The position numbers and the translations under genes are program-made. Positions 41,293 to 51,100 of a DNA stretch of 64,000 nucleotides are shown piece by piece (position 1 is the first letter of the stretch; each line of letters starts with the position of its first letter). The DNA lies in assembly GCF_947250635.1 (NCBI RefSeq), contig NZ_OX366335.1, forward strand, positions 1,240,001-1,304,000. Reading direction: 5' to 3'. The stretch comes from Wolbachia endosymbiont (group B) of Parapoynx stratiotata (GTDB lineage Bacteria > Pseudomonadota > Alphaproteobacteria > Rickettsiales > Anaplasmataceae). The notes under the pieces are model-generated. The model had not been told where the DNA came from. It saw only the letters and a program-made list of their open reading frames with translations, and did no database searches.

Positions 41293-42630
41293 ATGATTGT
41301 AAAAGCAACTGATCTATTAAACTCTCTTCTGTATATAAAGATATTCAACATTCCATTTATAATTCTTTGGGTAATTGCAACTGGAGTTTTTTGTACGGTT
41401 CGGTTCAAATTCATTAACTTTAGATTATTCAAGTATGGAATACAGACGCTATTCAACCTAAAATGTAATGGTAATAACAATGGTATAATCACTCATATTC
41501 AAGCGTTTACAACAGTCATTTCAGGAACAGTTGGCCTTGGAACAATATCAGGAGTTGCAATAGCTATTACAATAGGGGGCCCAAGTGCAATTTTTTGGAT
41601 GATAATTACTGGAATACTCGGTATGTCGATAAAGTTTGCTGAAGTAGTACTTGCATTTACCTATCGTTCTGAAAGCACAACAGGTGGAGCTTTTTATTAC
41701 ATGGAGCGTGGATTTGCAAAGATTGGATTTATGAAGACTGGCAAATTCCTTGCATTTATCTACGCAGTTATGCTGCTTGTTGCAATGATTCTAGGCGGCA
41801 TACCATTTCAGGCAAATCAAATTGCAGCGTTGTCAAGTAACTTATTTGAATACAACACATCTGTTATTATCTCGCTATTTGTATTAATTGTAATACTGGG
41901 AGGAATAAAGCGAATTGCTTTAGTTGCAACAGGTTTAGGGCCGATCATGATAATGTTATATATAGGCATGTGTATATATTTAATCTGTGTAAACGGAAAT
42001 AATCTACTGAATGCTCTATCTATAATATTTCAAGATATCTTTAACAAATCAGCTATAGGAGGTGGAGTATTGAGTGGATTAATAGCAGGGGTAAGAAGGT
42101 CAGTGTTTGCTAATGAAGCAGGTACTGGAACAGCAGCTATAGCACATTCGATTGTAAAAGAGAAAGACCCAGTTAAAGTTGGAAGTGTTGCAATGATTGC
42201 ACCATTTGTAGACACAATATTAGTCTCATTTTTGACTGGTATTGTGATAATTATCACCGATATGCATAGCACTAATACCGTAGGTGATATTACGTTAGTT
42301 AGCTCAGCATTTTCAACAGCCTTGCCTTTATTGAGCAAGCTAGCTCTTCCGCTGATAATGTTTTCCTTTGCATTTTCCACAATAATAGCTTACTATTACT
42401 ACTGTGAAGTTGCCCTGTTGTACTTATTTGGTAACAAAAAAGTACTGATATTGTTCCAAATTCTTATAGTGGGTTCAGTGTATATCAGTTGTATGTCAAA
42501 AAATATAGAATTTATATCTTATTTAGGCGATAGCCTGTTTATGTGCCTTATGATTCCAAATGCTGTTGCAATATATCTACTGAGAAGGGAAGTCTTAAAT
42601 ACAATAGATTCTTATTACAAAAGGTATTAA
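41293..42630 (+). CDS. Sodium:alanine symporter family protein, copy 1
   Basis: This AGCS-family carrier takes up small neutral amino acids (alanine, glycine) with sodium. The protein of about 445 residues has ten or more hydrophobic segments and family marks such as TVISGTVGLGTISGVAIAI, FWMIITGILGMSIKFAEVVL and FANEAGTGTAAIAHS. The ATG at 41293 or an in-frame GTG at 41284 could start it. It follows pssA by about 20 bases and sits directly before a second copy. Substrate is inferred from family only. Confidence 0.9.
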   Translation: MIVKATDLLNSLLYIKIFNIPFIILWVIATGVFCTVRFKFINFRLFKYGIQTLFNLKCNGNNNGIITHIQAFTTVISGTVGLGTISGVAIAITIGGPSAIFWMIITGILGMSIKFAEVVLAFTYRSESTTGGAFYYMERGFAKIGFMKTGKFLAFIYAVMLLVAMILGGIPFQANQIAALSSNLFEYNTSVIISLFVLIVILGGIKRIALVATGLGPIMIMLYIGMCIYLICVNGNNLLNALSIIFQDIFNKSAIGGGVLSGLIAGVRRSVFANEAGTGTAAIAHSIVKEKDPVKVGSVAMIAPFVDTILVSFLTGIVIIITDMHSTNTVGDITLVSSAFSTALPLLSKLALPLIMFSFAFSTIIAYYYYCEVALLYLFGNKKVLILFQILIVGSVYISCMSKNIEFISYLGDSLFMCLMIPNAVAIYLLRREVLNTIDSYYKRY

Positions 42631-42632
42631 AC

Positions 42633-44099
42633 ATGATTTATAGATTGCTTTGCATGATGTTATTTTGCCTATCGTTTAACGATGTATACGCTGCTTCAGT
42701 TTTTCATAAAAGTTATGACACTGCATTAAATGGAGTAAGCAACTTCATGAATGAAGTGTTGTTTTTCAAGATCTTTCACGTACCATTTATAATTCTTCTA
42801 TTGGCTTTTGGTTATATATTTCTAACACTACGTTTTAAATTTCTCAACATAAGGATGTTTAAGCATGCATTCGCTATTTTATGTGGAAAATATGACACAG
42901 ATCATCACGATGGTCACATTACTCATTTTCAGGCATTTGTAACCGCGCTATCAAGCACAGTAGGTCTTGGAACTGTTGCCGGTGTTGCAATTGCAGTTTC
43001 AATGGGAGGACCAGGAGCGGTACCTTGGATGATGATTACAGGCTTTTTTGGTATGTCAGCAAAATTCGCTGAAGTGACTTTAGCATTCAGGCACAGAACA
43101 GAAGGTCAAGAGCAGTTATTTAGTGGTCCTTTTCAATATATAAGAAATGGGCTAGAGGAATTTGGATTTAAAAAACTTGGTATCGTACTGGCTGCAATAT
43201 ATGCAGCGGTTTTTGTATTATCAGGTCTTGGTGGAAGTGTAGCGTTTCAAACTAACCAAATGGTTTCAATATTATCTGGTTATTCAAATTGGATAGATGG
43301 TCATCCTTGGTTTCTCTCTTCCATAATTTCTACGTTACTTGCTCTGGTGATTATCGGTGGAATCAGGAGAATAGCTAAAGTCTCTTCTGCGCTGGTGCCT
43401 ATTATGTCACTCATATATATTTTGAGTTGTTTCACGATTATTGCATTCAATATTCACAATTTTAGCAATACATTAAAAATATTGTTTTCCAGTATGATAG
43501 ACTTCAATGCTGTTGGTGGTGGAGTAGTAGGAGCATTTGTCGCTGGGATTCAAAGGGCAATTTTTGCCAGTGAAGCAGGTGTTGGTTCTGCTGCAATTAC
43601 TCACGCTGTAGCTAAAGATGAGGAGCCGGTTAGGACTGGTCTAGTTGCTATGATAGAACCATGCTTTGATACAATGTTAATTTGTTGCTTAACAGGAATA
43701 ACAATAGTAATAACAGGTGCATACCAGACCAGCACTGGCGAGGGAATACTGATCACCCAAAAAGCATTTGAGACAGTTTCTTCTTGGTTTCCTATCCTTT
43801 TAACCATAGCTGCGCCTTTGTTTGCATTTTCTTCAGTAATTTCATTTGTCTATTGCTGTGAAATGGGATGGTTATATTTATTTGGTCCAAAGAGTATAGT
43901 GATATACCGAATATCGGTAATAATTGTGGCATTTCTCTCTGGTCTTTCCAAAGATATAATGGCTATTGCTAATATTGGTGGGGCTTTATTCTCTTGTTTA
44001 GCACTCATCAATATGACAGCACTTATACTATTTAGCAATCAGATTAACAATGAAGTCCAATGTTATCTAAAAAGGCTAAGGAATAACAAAATTAGCTAG
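42633..44099 (+). CDS. Sodium:alanine symporter family protein, copy 2
   Basis: This diverged paralogue of the preceding gene has 488 residues from the ATG at 42633, two bases after the upstream stop. A longer frame reaching back into copy 1 is not used. It adds an N-terminal signal-like helix (MIYRLLCMMLFCLSFNDVYA) absent from copy 1. Signatures are VTALSSTVGLGTVAGVAIAV, PWMMITGFFGMSAKFAEVTL and FASEAGVGSAAITHA. The first helices differ most, and the two may prefer different amino acids. It belongs to the psd-pssA-symporter-plsY cluster. Confidence 0.9.
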   Translation: MIYRLLCMMLFCLSFNDVYAASVFHKSYDTALNGVSNFMNEVLFFKIFHVPFIILLLAFGYIFLTLRFKFLNIRMFKHAFAILCGKYDTDHHDGHITHFQAFVTALSSTVGLGTVAGVAIAVSMGGPGAVPWMMITGFFGMSAKFAEVTLAFRHRTEGQEQLFSGPFQYIRNGLEEFGFKKLGIVLAAIYAAVFVLSGLGGSVAFQTNQMVSILSGYSNWIDGHPWFLSSIISTLLALVIIGGIRRIAKVSSALVPIMSLIYILSCFTIIAFNIHNFSNTLKILFSSMIDFNAVGGGVVGAFVAGIQRAIFASEAGVGSAAITHAVAKDEEPVRTGLVAMIEPCFDTMLICCLTGITIVITGAYQTSTGEGILITQKAFETVSSWFPILLTIAAPLFAFSSVISFVYCCEMGWLYLFGPKSIVIYRISVIIVAFLSGLSKDIMAIANIGGALFSCLALINMTALILFSNQINNEVQCYLKRLRNNKIS

Positions 44100-44108
44100 A
44101 TTTCTGCT

Positions 44109-44687
44109 ATGATAGAGATATTTGTAGTCTTTGTATTATCTTACATATTAGGTTCAATACCGTTTAGCTTAATTATTGCAAAAATAAATGGTATAAATTT
44201 AAGAGAAGTAGGTTCAGGAAACATTGGTGCTACAAATGTTGCAAGAACAGGAAATAAGAGACTTGCTGTCCTCGCATTATTTTTAGACTCTTTGAAAGGA
44301 TTTGTCGGGGTTTATACAGCACAACAATTTTGTGATAATAACGATTTTTATATATATGTATCTGCAATTTTAGCAGTTCTAGGGCATATGTTTCCTATTT
44401 GGCTAAGGTTCAATGGAGGAAAGGGGGTTGCAACAACTTTGGGAGTTTTGATAGCACTTAACATTTCTATAGCATTAGCATTTGTATTTGTCTGGCTAAT
44501 AGTATTTTTTATCTTTCGGTACTCCTCTCTTGCTTCCTTGGCTGCTACTGCAGCAGCTGTTATAGCATCTTTCTTTTTTCAAAAGGAGTTATTCCTTATA
44601 CTACTCACTGTAGCGATATTAATTTTCTTGAAGCATTACAAAAATATTGCAAATCTTCTGCAAGGCAGAGAGCATAAGTTTCTATAA
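44109..44687 (+). CDS. plsY: Glycerol-3-phosphate acyltransferase PlsY
   Basis: PlsY acylates glycerol-3-phosphate from acyl-phosphate, the first step of phospholipid synthesis. The 192-residue protein has five hydrophobic segments and the family motifs VGSGNIGATNVARTG and FNGGKGVATTLGVL. Length is normal. It is the last gene of a tight plus-strand cluster with psd and pssA, so three phospholipid enzymes are grouped. Its end overlaps the convergent gene at 44682 by six bases. Confidence 0.95.
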   Translation: MIEIFVVFVLSYILGSIPFSLIIAKINGINLREVGSGNIGATNVARTGNKRLAVLALFLDSLKGFVGVYTAQQFCDNNDFYIYVSAILAVLGHMFPIWLRFNGGKGVATTLGVLIALNISIALAFVFVWLIVFFIFRYSSLASLAATAAAVIASFFFQKELFLILLTVAILIFLKHYKNIANLLQGREHKFL

Positions 44688-46565
44688 GCAATGAGATGTT
44701 AAATCACTGACACTTAAACTACGAGATAAACTGCTTGATGGTATTATTTTATCTTCTTTATTTAAGATTGTAATTTTTACTCTTGTTATACTCTCTACTT
44801 CTTGAGGTATTAAAAATTCATCTTCAATGAATCTTTGCTTCACTTCTTGTATTTTTTCATAAAGTGTGGTTACATTGCGCTTATTTTGATTATAAATATC
44901 TTCAATCTCTATCTCTAGCCTGTGTGAAGCTTCTTTTTTTAACATGTTATTTATCACTGCTTCTGTTATTGCTAGCTTTTCTTGCAGAATTTTCTTTATT
45001 TCTTCTTTATCGTCTCTGCTATTTTTACTCAGTTCCGTGTATACCCTATAACACCTTTTCTCTAGTGGTAACGTTCTTAAACTATCTAACATTCTGGCCA
45101 CTTGACCCTTAATAGTCTTCTTGGCTTTCAATTTTAATTCTTTTACTTCTTCTTTTATTATTTTGCTAGCTATTCTCTTAGCTTCAGTTAAAGATGAGTC
45201 CTTGAGAAAAAAATCTGTTCTAAGCAAATTTTGGTTTAAAAGCTCCAAAAAGACTTTTCCTTTGATGTTTTCGAGTTGATCGTCTAAACCATCCCCCTGT
45301 AGTTTATTTGTTATGTGCTGAGACAGCGCAAAGTGCTCTAATTTATTTAACTTTACAGAGCTGATATTTTTCATTAACGTCAGCACAATTTGTTCACTAT
45401 ATTGAGAAGTAAAACTCAGTAAATTTCTCATTAAGGAAATACTTACTTCTGCAATAAAATCATCAACTATTTTTTGACTTTTATCATCTTCATAATTATT
45501 TTGGGCGTTATGCCAAGCCCTAAGAATTTCTTTACTGTTCTTCTTATTTTTTAGCCTGTCTAACATAAACTTACGTGCTTCATTTTCTGCTTCTGTAAGG
45601 AGCATTTGTCTAGGTGGTGTAAATTTAATCTCTGGATCGGAATGAATACCCTCTAATGTACTTAACATTCTGTAGATAACACCAGTAAAACATGTGTTAG
45701 GAATTCGTTCTTTTCTAGAGAAAGTTTGGCTATCTAGTAAATTTGCAATCAACGCGTCTTTTTTATTTTTTACAGCTTCTCTATCTCCATCATTGCAGGC
45801 TCTAAGAACTAACAGAAGAATTTGTCCACCAGTGAAACCAGAGCTATGTTTCTCATTACCTTTGCAAAAATCTTGCAAAAACATTACTAATTTTCCCTTA
45901 TTCTCATTACTAAATGGTTGGCCATCAAGCATATGTAAGTGATTTATATATTCAATAAACTCTTTAAATCCCTCATTATTAATAGTGTCTTCAGATACTT
46001 GTTCAGTATATTTATCTTTTAATTTGTCAATATTTTTAATGATATCATTATTTAATTGATGGGGTAGTAAATGTTCAAGCTTAATATCAAAGCTATTGAC
46101 TAGCCCACGTGAGTTTTCTTTTATGCCTTCTAAAAAGAAACTAATAGCAGCTTTGAGTAACGTAAATGGATTAAAATCCTTTGGCCTTAATTCACTTTGT
46201 AATAGAATTAAAATCATTGCAAGTGGTATTGTTGCAAGTAACGAAACAAGCAGGAAAGTAGTTGTAAAAGTTATATATGTTATAGAGGCAAAAAATAAAA
46301 GGAAAGATGCTATCTTAATTTTATTATCCTTAAAAAATATTTCCCAATATTCCTTTTTACTTATTTTTTCCTGCTTTGCAGCTTTTATGTCTTTATAAAC
46401 GTAAAAAGTTTTTATTTCAGATCTAAAAAACAATGTGGCAAAAGATAAAAAGACATTGGCAGGATTAACTAAAATGCTTAAAGAAACAAAAGCTGCGAAG
46501 TAACTTGCTGTCTTTAATCTGTAAGAATCCTTTCCAGGAAATTGTATTTGGGAAATACCTATCAT
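44682..46565 (-). CDS. Membrane-anchored unknown protein, family A member 2
   Basis: The 627-residue protein has hydrophobic segments in the first 130 residues (YFAAFVSLSILVNPANVFLS, and IASFLLFFASITYITFTTTF followed by a third) and a long helical soluble domain. It shares with the gene at 37416 the block LRACNDGDREAVKNKKDAL ... TCFTGVIYRMLSTLEGIHSD. The C-terminal 250 residues are Lys/Glu-rich and probably form helical bundles; they are absent from the shorter paralogue. Function unknown. There is no signal peptide beyond the membrane segments. Confidence 0.7.
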   Translation of the reverse strand: MIGISQIQFPGKDSYRLKTASYFAAFVSLSILVNPANVFLSFATLFFRSEIKTFYVYKDIKAAKQEKISKKEYWEIFFKDNKIKIASFLLFFASITYITFTTTFLLVSLLATIPLAMILILLQSELRPKDFNPFTLLKAAISFFLEGIKENSRGLVNSFDIKLEHLLPHQLNNDIIKNIDKLKDKYTEQVSEDTINNEGFKEFIEYINHLHMLDGQPFSNENKGKLVMFLQDFCKGNEKHSSGFTGGQILLLVLRACNDGDREAVKNKKDALIANLLDSQTFSRKERIPNTCFTGVIYRMLSTLEGIHSDPEIKFTPPRQMLLTEAENEARKFMLDRLKNKKNSKEILRAWHNAQNNYEDDKSQKIVDDFIAEVSISLMRNLLSFTSQYSEQIVLTLMKNISSVKLNKLEHFALSQHITNKLQGDGLDDQLENIKGKVFLELLNQNLLRTDFFLKDSSLTEAKRIASKIIKEEVKELKLKAKKTIKGQVARMLDSLRTLPLEKRCYRVYTELSKNSRDDKEEIKKILQEKLAITEAVINNMLKKEASHRLEIEIEDIYNQNKRNVTTLYEKIQEVKQRFIEDEFLIPQEVESITRVKITILNKEDKIIPSSSLSRSLSVSDLTSHCL

Positions 46566-46620
46566 AGCCTACTCTCTATAATATTATGATATTGTAGTAA
46601 TAACAAATAGCCTATAGATG

Positions 46621-47517
46621 TCAATGCTTAAGTATTTTACTGTCTACGCACTCATCGTATTCAATTTCAACTGTAGAGTGCGCAATTTCGAACCTATTTA
46701 ATAGTATTTTTTTTATCTCATACAAAATATTAGTGTGTTGTCCATTTTGCTTTATCTTGGCATGCATAGTAAGTATAAAATAATTATCAGATAGTGACCA
46801 TGCATGTATATGATGCACATCTATCACTTCAGGTAACTTAGATACAATCTCACTTTTTATCTCCTCAGCAGATACACTCTCAGGTGTACCTTCAAGGAGT
46901 ATATGGCAAGAATTCTTGAGAATTTTATATCCACTGTTTAAGATTATTACACTGACAAATACTGACAAAATAGGGTCCACTATTTGCCATCCGGTAAACA
47001 TGATAATTATGGATGCAAGTATAGCAGCTACAGAACCTAAAATATCTCCGATAACATGCAATACAGCACTTTTTATGTTTATATTACTTTCGCATTTACT
47101 ATGTAATATAAAAAAGACTATAATGTTAGAGATTAGGCCAAGTGTGGCAATTATTAGCATTACTTTCCATTCCACATTGACCGGACAAATGAATCTCTTT
47201 ATTGATTCAATTATAATGACCGCTGCAATGAAAAATAGAGTTAAACCATTAACAAATGCTGCAATTATCTGCAATCTGTGATACCCATATGACCTCTGTA
47301 AATCAGATTTCTTAGCTGAAAATTTGTGCGCTACCCAGCTTAAAATCAAGGCAAAAAGATCAGTGAGCATATGCCCTGCATCTGATAGTAGAGCAAGCGA
47401 ATGTGAAATTACTCCACCTACTATCTCCATAAGCATTGTTATTGCAACTATTATTATGGAATAAATTAAGCGCTTGGACTCTGCTATTGAGTGTTTGCCA
47501 TTGTGCACTGCTGTCAT
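46621..47517 (-). CDS. Cation diffusion facilitator (zinc/heavy-metal efflux)
   Basis: This CDF-family antiporter of the CzcD/ZnT type moves divalent cations such as zinc out of the cytoplasm. From the ATG at 47517 it has 298 residues; a TTG 21 bases upstream is possible but less likely. Six membrane helices are visible. Helix 2 carries HSLALLSDAGHMLTD and helix 5 HVIGDILGSVAA, the two H-x3-D metal sites, with a small cytoplasmic domain after residue 205 (DVHHIHAWSLSDN). The His-rich loop between helices 4 and 5 is short. Confidence 0.9.
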   Translation of the reverse strand: MTAVHNGKHSIAESKRLIYSIIIVAITMLMEIVGGVISHSLALLSDAGHMLTDLFALILSWVAHKFSAKKSDLQRSYGYHRLQIIAAFVNGLTLFFIAAVIIIESIKRFICPVNVEWKVMLIIATLGLISNIIVFFILHSKCESNINIKSAVLHVIGDILGSVAAILASIIIMFTGWQIVDPILSVFVSVIILNSGYKILKNSCHILLEGTPESVSAEEIKSEIVSKLPEVIDVHHIHAWSLSDNYFILTMHAKIKQNGQHTNILYEIKKILLNRFEIAHSTVEIEYDECVDSKILKH

Positions 47518-47545
47518 ACAAAATCTTTTTATGAGCAAAAAAACG

Positions 47546-47618
47546 TGGGTAACACTGGGCTCGAACCAGCGACCCCTTGCACGTCAAGCAAGTGCTCTAC
47601 CAACTGAGCTAATTACCC
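47546..47618 (-). tRNA. tRNA-Val (anticodon GAC)
   Basis: The minus strand folds to a cloverleaf: acceptor GGGTAAT/GTTACCC with one G-T pair, D arm GCTC/GAGC, anticodon stem CTTGC/GCAAG with loop TTGACGT (anticodon GAC), and T arm GCTGG/CCAGT with TTCGAGC. The discriminator is A and CCA is not encoded, unlike the tRNA-Ile in this window. Confidence 0.93.
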
Positions 47619-47692
47619 ATCTTAACCTTAGTATAGTGCTTCAGTGAAATGAAAGTCAATTTGCTTTTAGACTTCTTGCTGGATGAAATTCC

Positions 47693-47899
47693 TTGACAAA
47701 CCTTCTTACCTTCCTTACTATATTAGCAAGGGTATTCATACTTGTTTTTATCTTCGCGGGTTTAACAACAAAATTCAGTAAAAAACTCAGGTATTTATTG
47801 GCAAATTACATAAAAATTATAGCGGCTTTTTTTATTTTTTCTACATTCAGCCAAATCGCGCTTGTTAGCACATTATTACAACGCCAATTTACATTATAA
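47693..47899 (+). CDS. Possible small two-helix membrane protein
   Basis: A 68-codon frame starting at TTG encodes two hydrophobic helices (LTFLTILARVFILVFIFAGL and IKIIAAFFIFSTFSQIAL) linked by a basic loop (TKFSKKLRYLL). The hydrophobic composition and basic loop look protein-like, but there is no ATG start or clear ribosome site. It could be real, a remnant or chance. The following spacer to 48137 shows no feature beyond AT-rich promoter-like sequence. Confidence 0.35.
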   Translation: MTNLLTFLTILARVFILVFIFAGLTTKFSKKLRYLLANYIKIIAAFFIFSTFSQIALVSTLLQRQFTL

Positions 47900-48137
47900 A
47901 ACTCGCTACTAAAGGATTTTTTTACCTTTTTTTCTACTCAGTAAATTTCTTAATTATAATTCCGCTACTTATTAACAGCTATGGAATTTTAGCTATATTC
48001 TCGATTTTTCATATTAAGTTAACTATCTATACCTTTTTATTAAGATATAAATTATACCAATATGAGAATTTACGTTTTTTTCAGATGAGTCACTTTATGC
48101 TTGATATTGTAAAGACTAATAAATTAGGGGTAAAGTA

Positions 48138-51100
48138 ATGACAATCAATCAACAAGTAAACAAAAATATAACTAAAGAAGAATATTTTAACGATAAGCAT
48201 GTTATAGAAGTTAAAGATTTAAATATTAAAGTAGAAGTTTATTCTCATAATTTAAGAGCAAGTAAAGTTGCTCACATTGAAAGTGAGATAAGAGAAACAG
48301 CTACTAATTTTAAAGATGCATTTAAGCTGGAGCCTGGTAGCTCAGAACAAACGTTCAAAATTTATGTGTTTGATGATAAGGCTGATTACACTCATCTTGG
48401 CGGAAGCGAACGTTTTGGTTCTTACCTTGGAGATGAGGGTGGTAAATGTTACTACAAAGGAGAAGCTGATGTTTTTGCTGAGATGTATGTCTATCAGCAA
48501 GGTGGCGTTCATAACCTTCAGCATGAATTTGCACATGGTTTAACTTACTTGGCTACAGGAGGAAAATCTCTACCTACAGTATTAATGGAGGGAATTGCAG
48601 ATTACTTTGAGCACCATTCAGATCACAAGTTCAATGCTCAAGGGTCAAGTATCGATAAAACCGAAGCTGCAAATCTAGATTTAGATAAAATTTTAAGTTT
48701 AAAATATTCAAATAACAGCGAAGAAAATAGTTTGGTTTATAAGACAGGCCATGCGTTGATAATGTACTTACAGGAAAAAGATCCTAGTTTATTAAGAGAC
48801 TACCTAGATGCTTTACGTCAAGGTAACTCAGATGAATCAAAAAGTTTCTTGAAAGACATAAAAGGACATGATGCTGACTTCAAAAGTTGGCTTGCTGAGA
48901 ATGATACAGAAACTGCAATGGAACATCTCAACGCTTTGCAAGTTACAAAAGGAGATTTTATAGCAACTGGTCAAGAAATAGTGGGTGGAGAAATTAAAGA
49001 TGTATCGTATTATAAAGCAAATATAGAAAAAATAGATGGAGAAAACGTTGGAAGTTTTTCTCCTGTAGAACATGTTGCGTTTTATGATGTTGCTCGTGCT
49101 ATAAATAGAGCAACAAATGATACACTTGATATATCAAAGGAATATCATTTCCTTAAGGTAGTAAAAACTTCCGATGGACAGGATAAACTAACTTACTCTG
49201 ACCAACAAGGTAATGAATACCAAAACAGTCTAGAGTATAAAAGTCAGGCTTTAAGGACATTGTCAAATTACGATGAGAATTTAAAAAAAGTTTATGATAA
49301 TGCATTGAAAGCCCTGGATGAGCAGATTCGCAAGGAATCCGATGCAGTACGTGAAAAATACCATAGGCAAGAGATTTCTCGTGAAAAACTTTTGGAACAA
49401 TATAATTTCATTACTTCTTCCTCTCGATATGAAGAATTGAAAAAATCCTTGCTTGATGAGATGATAAGCACTGGTTCAAAACAGTTAAAGTCAACTCAGA
49501 ACATTGACGTAGAAAAGATGTTAGAAGAGATGGTTAATATCGATCCAAACCTAATCAGAGGTGCTCATATTAATCTACAAGAAGGTAAAGTTTTCTCTAT
49601 CAAAGCTCTTGGTCACGGAGATATGGGTGCACTATCTATATATGATGGGAATACAAAGCTTGGAGAGTTGTCGAGCGAATCGGGCTTTTTTAAGCAAGTT
49701 GAAGGTCAAACTAAAGAAACTTTTGTTTTTGAGGACATATTGCACAACTTGAATACTCAATATGACGGTGGTGCTTATATGGCTATTACAAAAGAAAATG
49801 GTCATTATAAAGCTTCTCTGATAGATGGCAGAACAGTTGAACGTGATGAATACTTTGATGAAGCACATTTACATGAAAATGAATTGTTGCATCCTAGCAC
49901 TGGACACATTCAAAAAGATTTAGATTCTCTGCTTCTTAGAGGGACCAAAATTCTAAATCATCAGGATTCAAAGCATGCTCAATATTCTGATGAGCAAAGA
50001 GAAAGCGGCGTAATCGTAGAAAAAGGAACATTATTGGATGATAAAGGGACTGATAGAACAGACGACGATGTATACGAAGCGGTTGTAAAGCAAGGAGGCA
50101 AAAATCTACATGAATTCAAAAATATGGGTTTCTATATTACTGAAGAGATAAAAAATGAAAGAGGTGAAGTTATAAATGAAAGTAACTTGTTCATTCATGA
50201 TCATGGAAAAAACGTAAGGTTTCAATTGCCAGGCAATGTTACTCACCTAAAATTGGTGGAAAAAGATGGACAATATAAATTAGCACCATCTGATTCTGAA
50301 GGAAGAGAATACAGTAGCATACCAGACGAATACAAATATATTGACCCAGTATTTGCACATGAATATGAAAAGAGAGATTATTCTCATAAACATATAAATG
50401 TGGGCCTTATAAACTTAGAAAAATATGCCCCTGGTAAACTTTTTACCATTAAACATGATCCAAATGATTATCAGATACAAAGAAATTCGAGTGGTGAAAT
50501 AGTGAGAATCAACAATCAAAGATATTTCACTAAAGTAAAACTATTTGATGGTGATACTGATGAAGAAATTGGAATGTTATCTAATAATTTCCATGACTTC
50601 AAAGGAAAAATATTCTTTTCTGCTGATTATAACTACAGCTATAATGATTTCCTCGCATCTGTTTCTCCTCAAGTTGAAATTGAGAATATGGGAAATGGAA
50701 GCAAAAAAATAACTTTCGATCAAGGCAGTGGCGATATCGGTGACACTAATAGAGGCTACACTGACTATCAAAGGATATACACAAGGGAAACCGAAAGTCC
50801 AAAAGGGCAAGTAAGTGAAACTAAGACAGAAGTTCATAGTACTACTAATGTTGTTGCTGAAGAGAGAAACGACAATAGTGAAATACAGTCTGATCAACCA
50901 CAAATTCCAACAAGGGCAAAAAGGTCAGCTTCAGTGGAGGAGAAAGAGCAGGTAGTGTTGAAAGACACAATCTTGAAAATAGAAAAGAGCTATGATAGAG
51001 ATGTAGAAGGAAAGCATAAGGCAAATGTAATCATAGATTATAATGATGTGAAAGCCTTGTATAATAGAGCAGAAGGAGCAGATAAGCAATCTGTGTTAGA

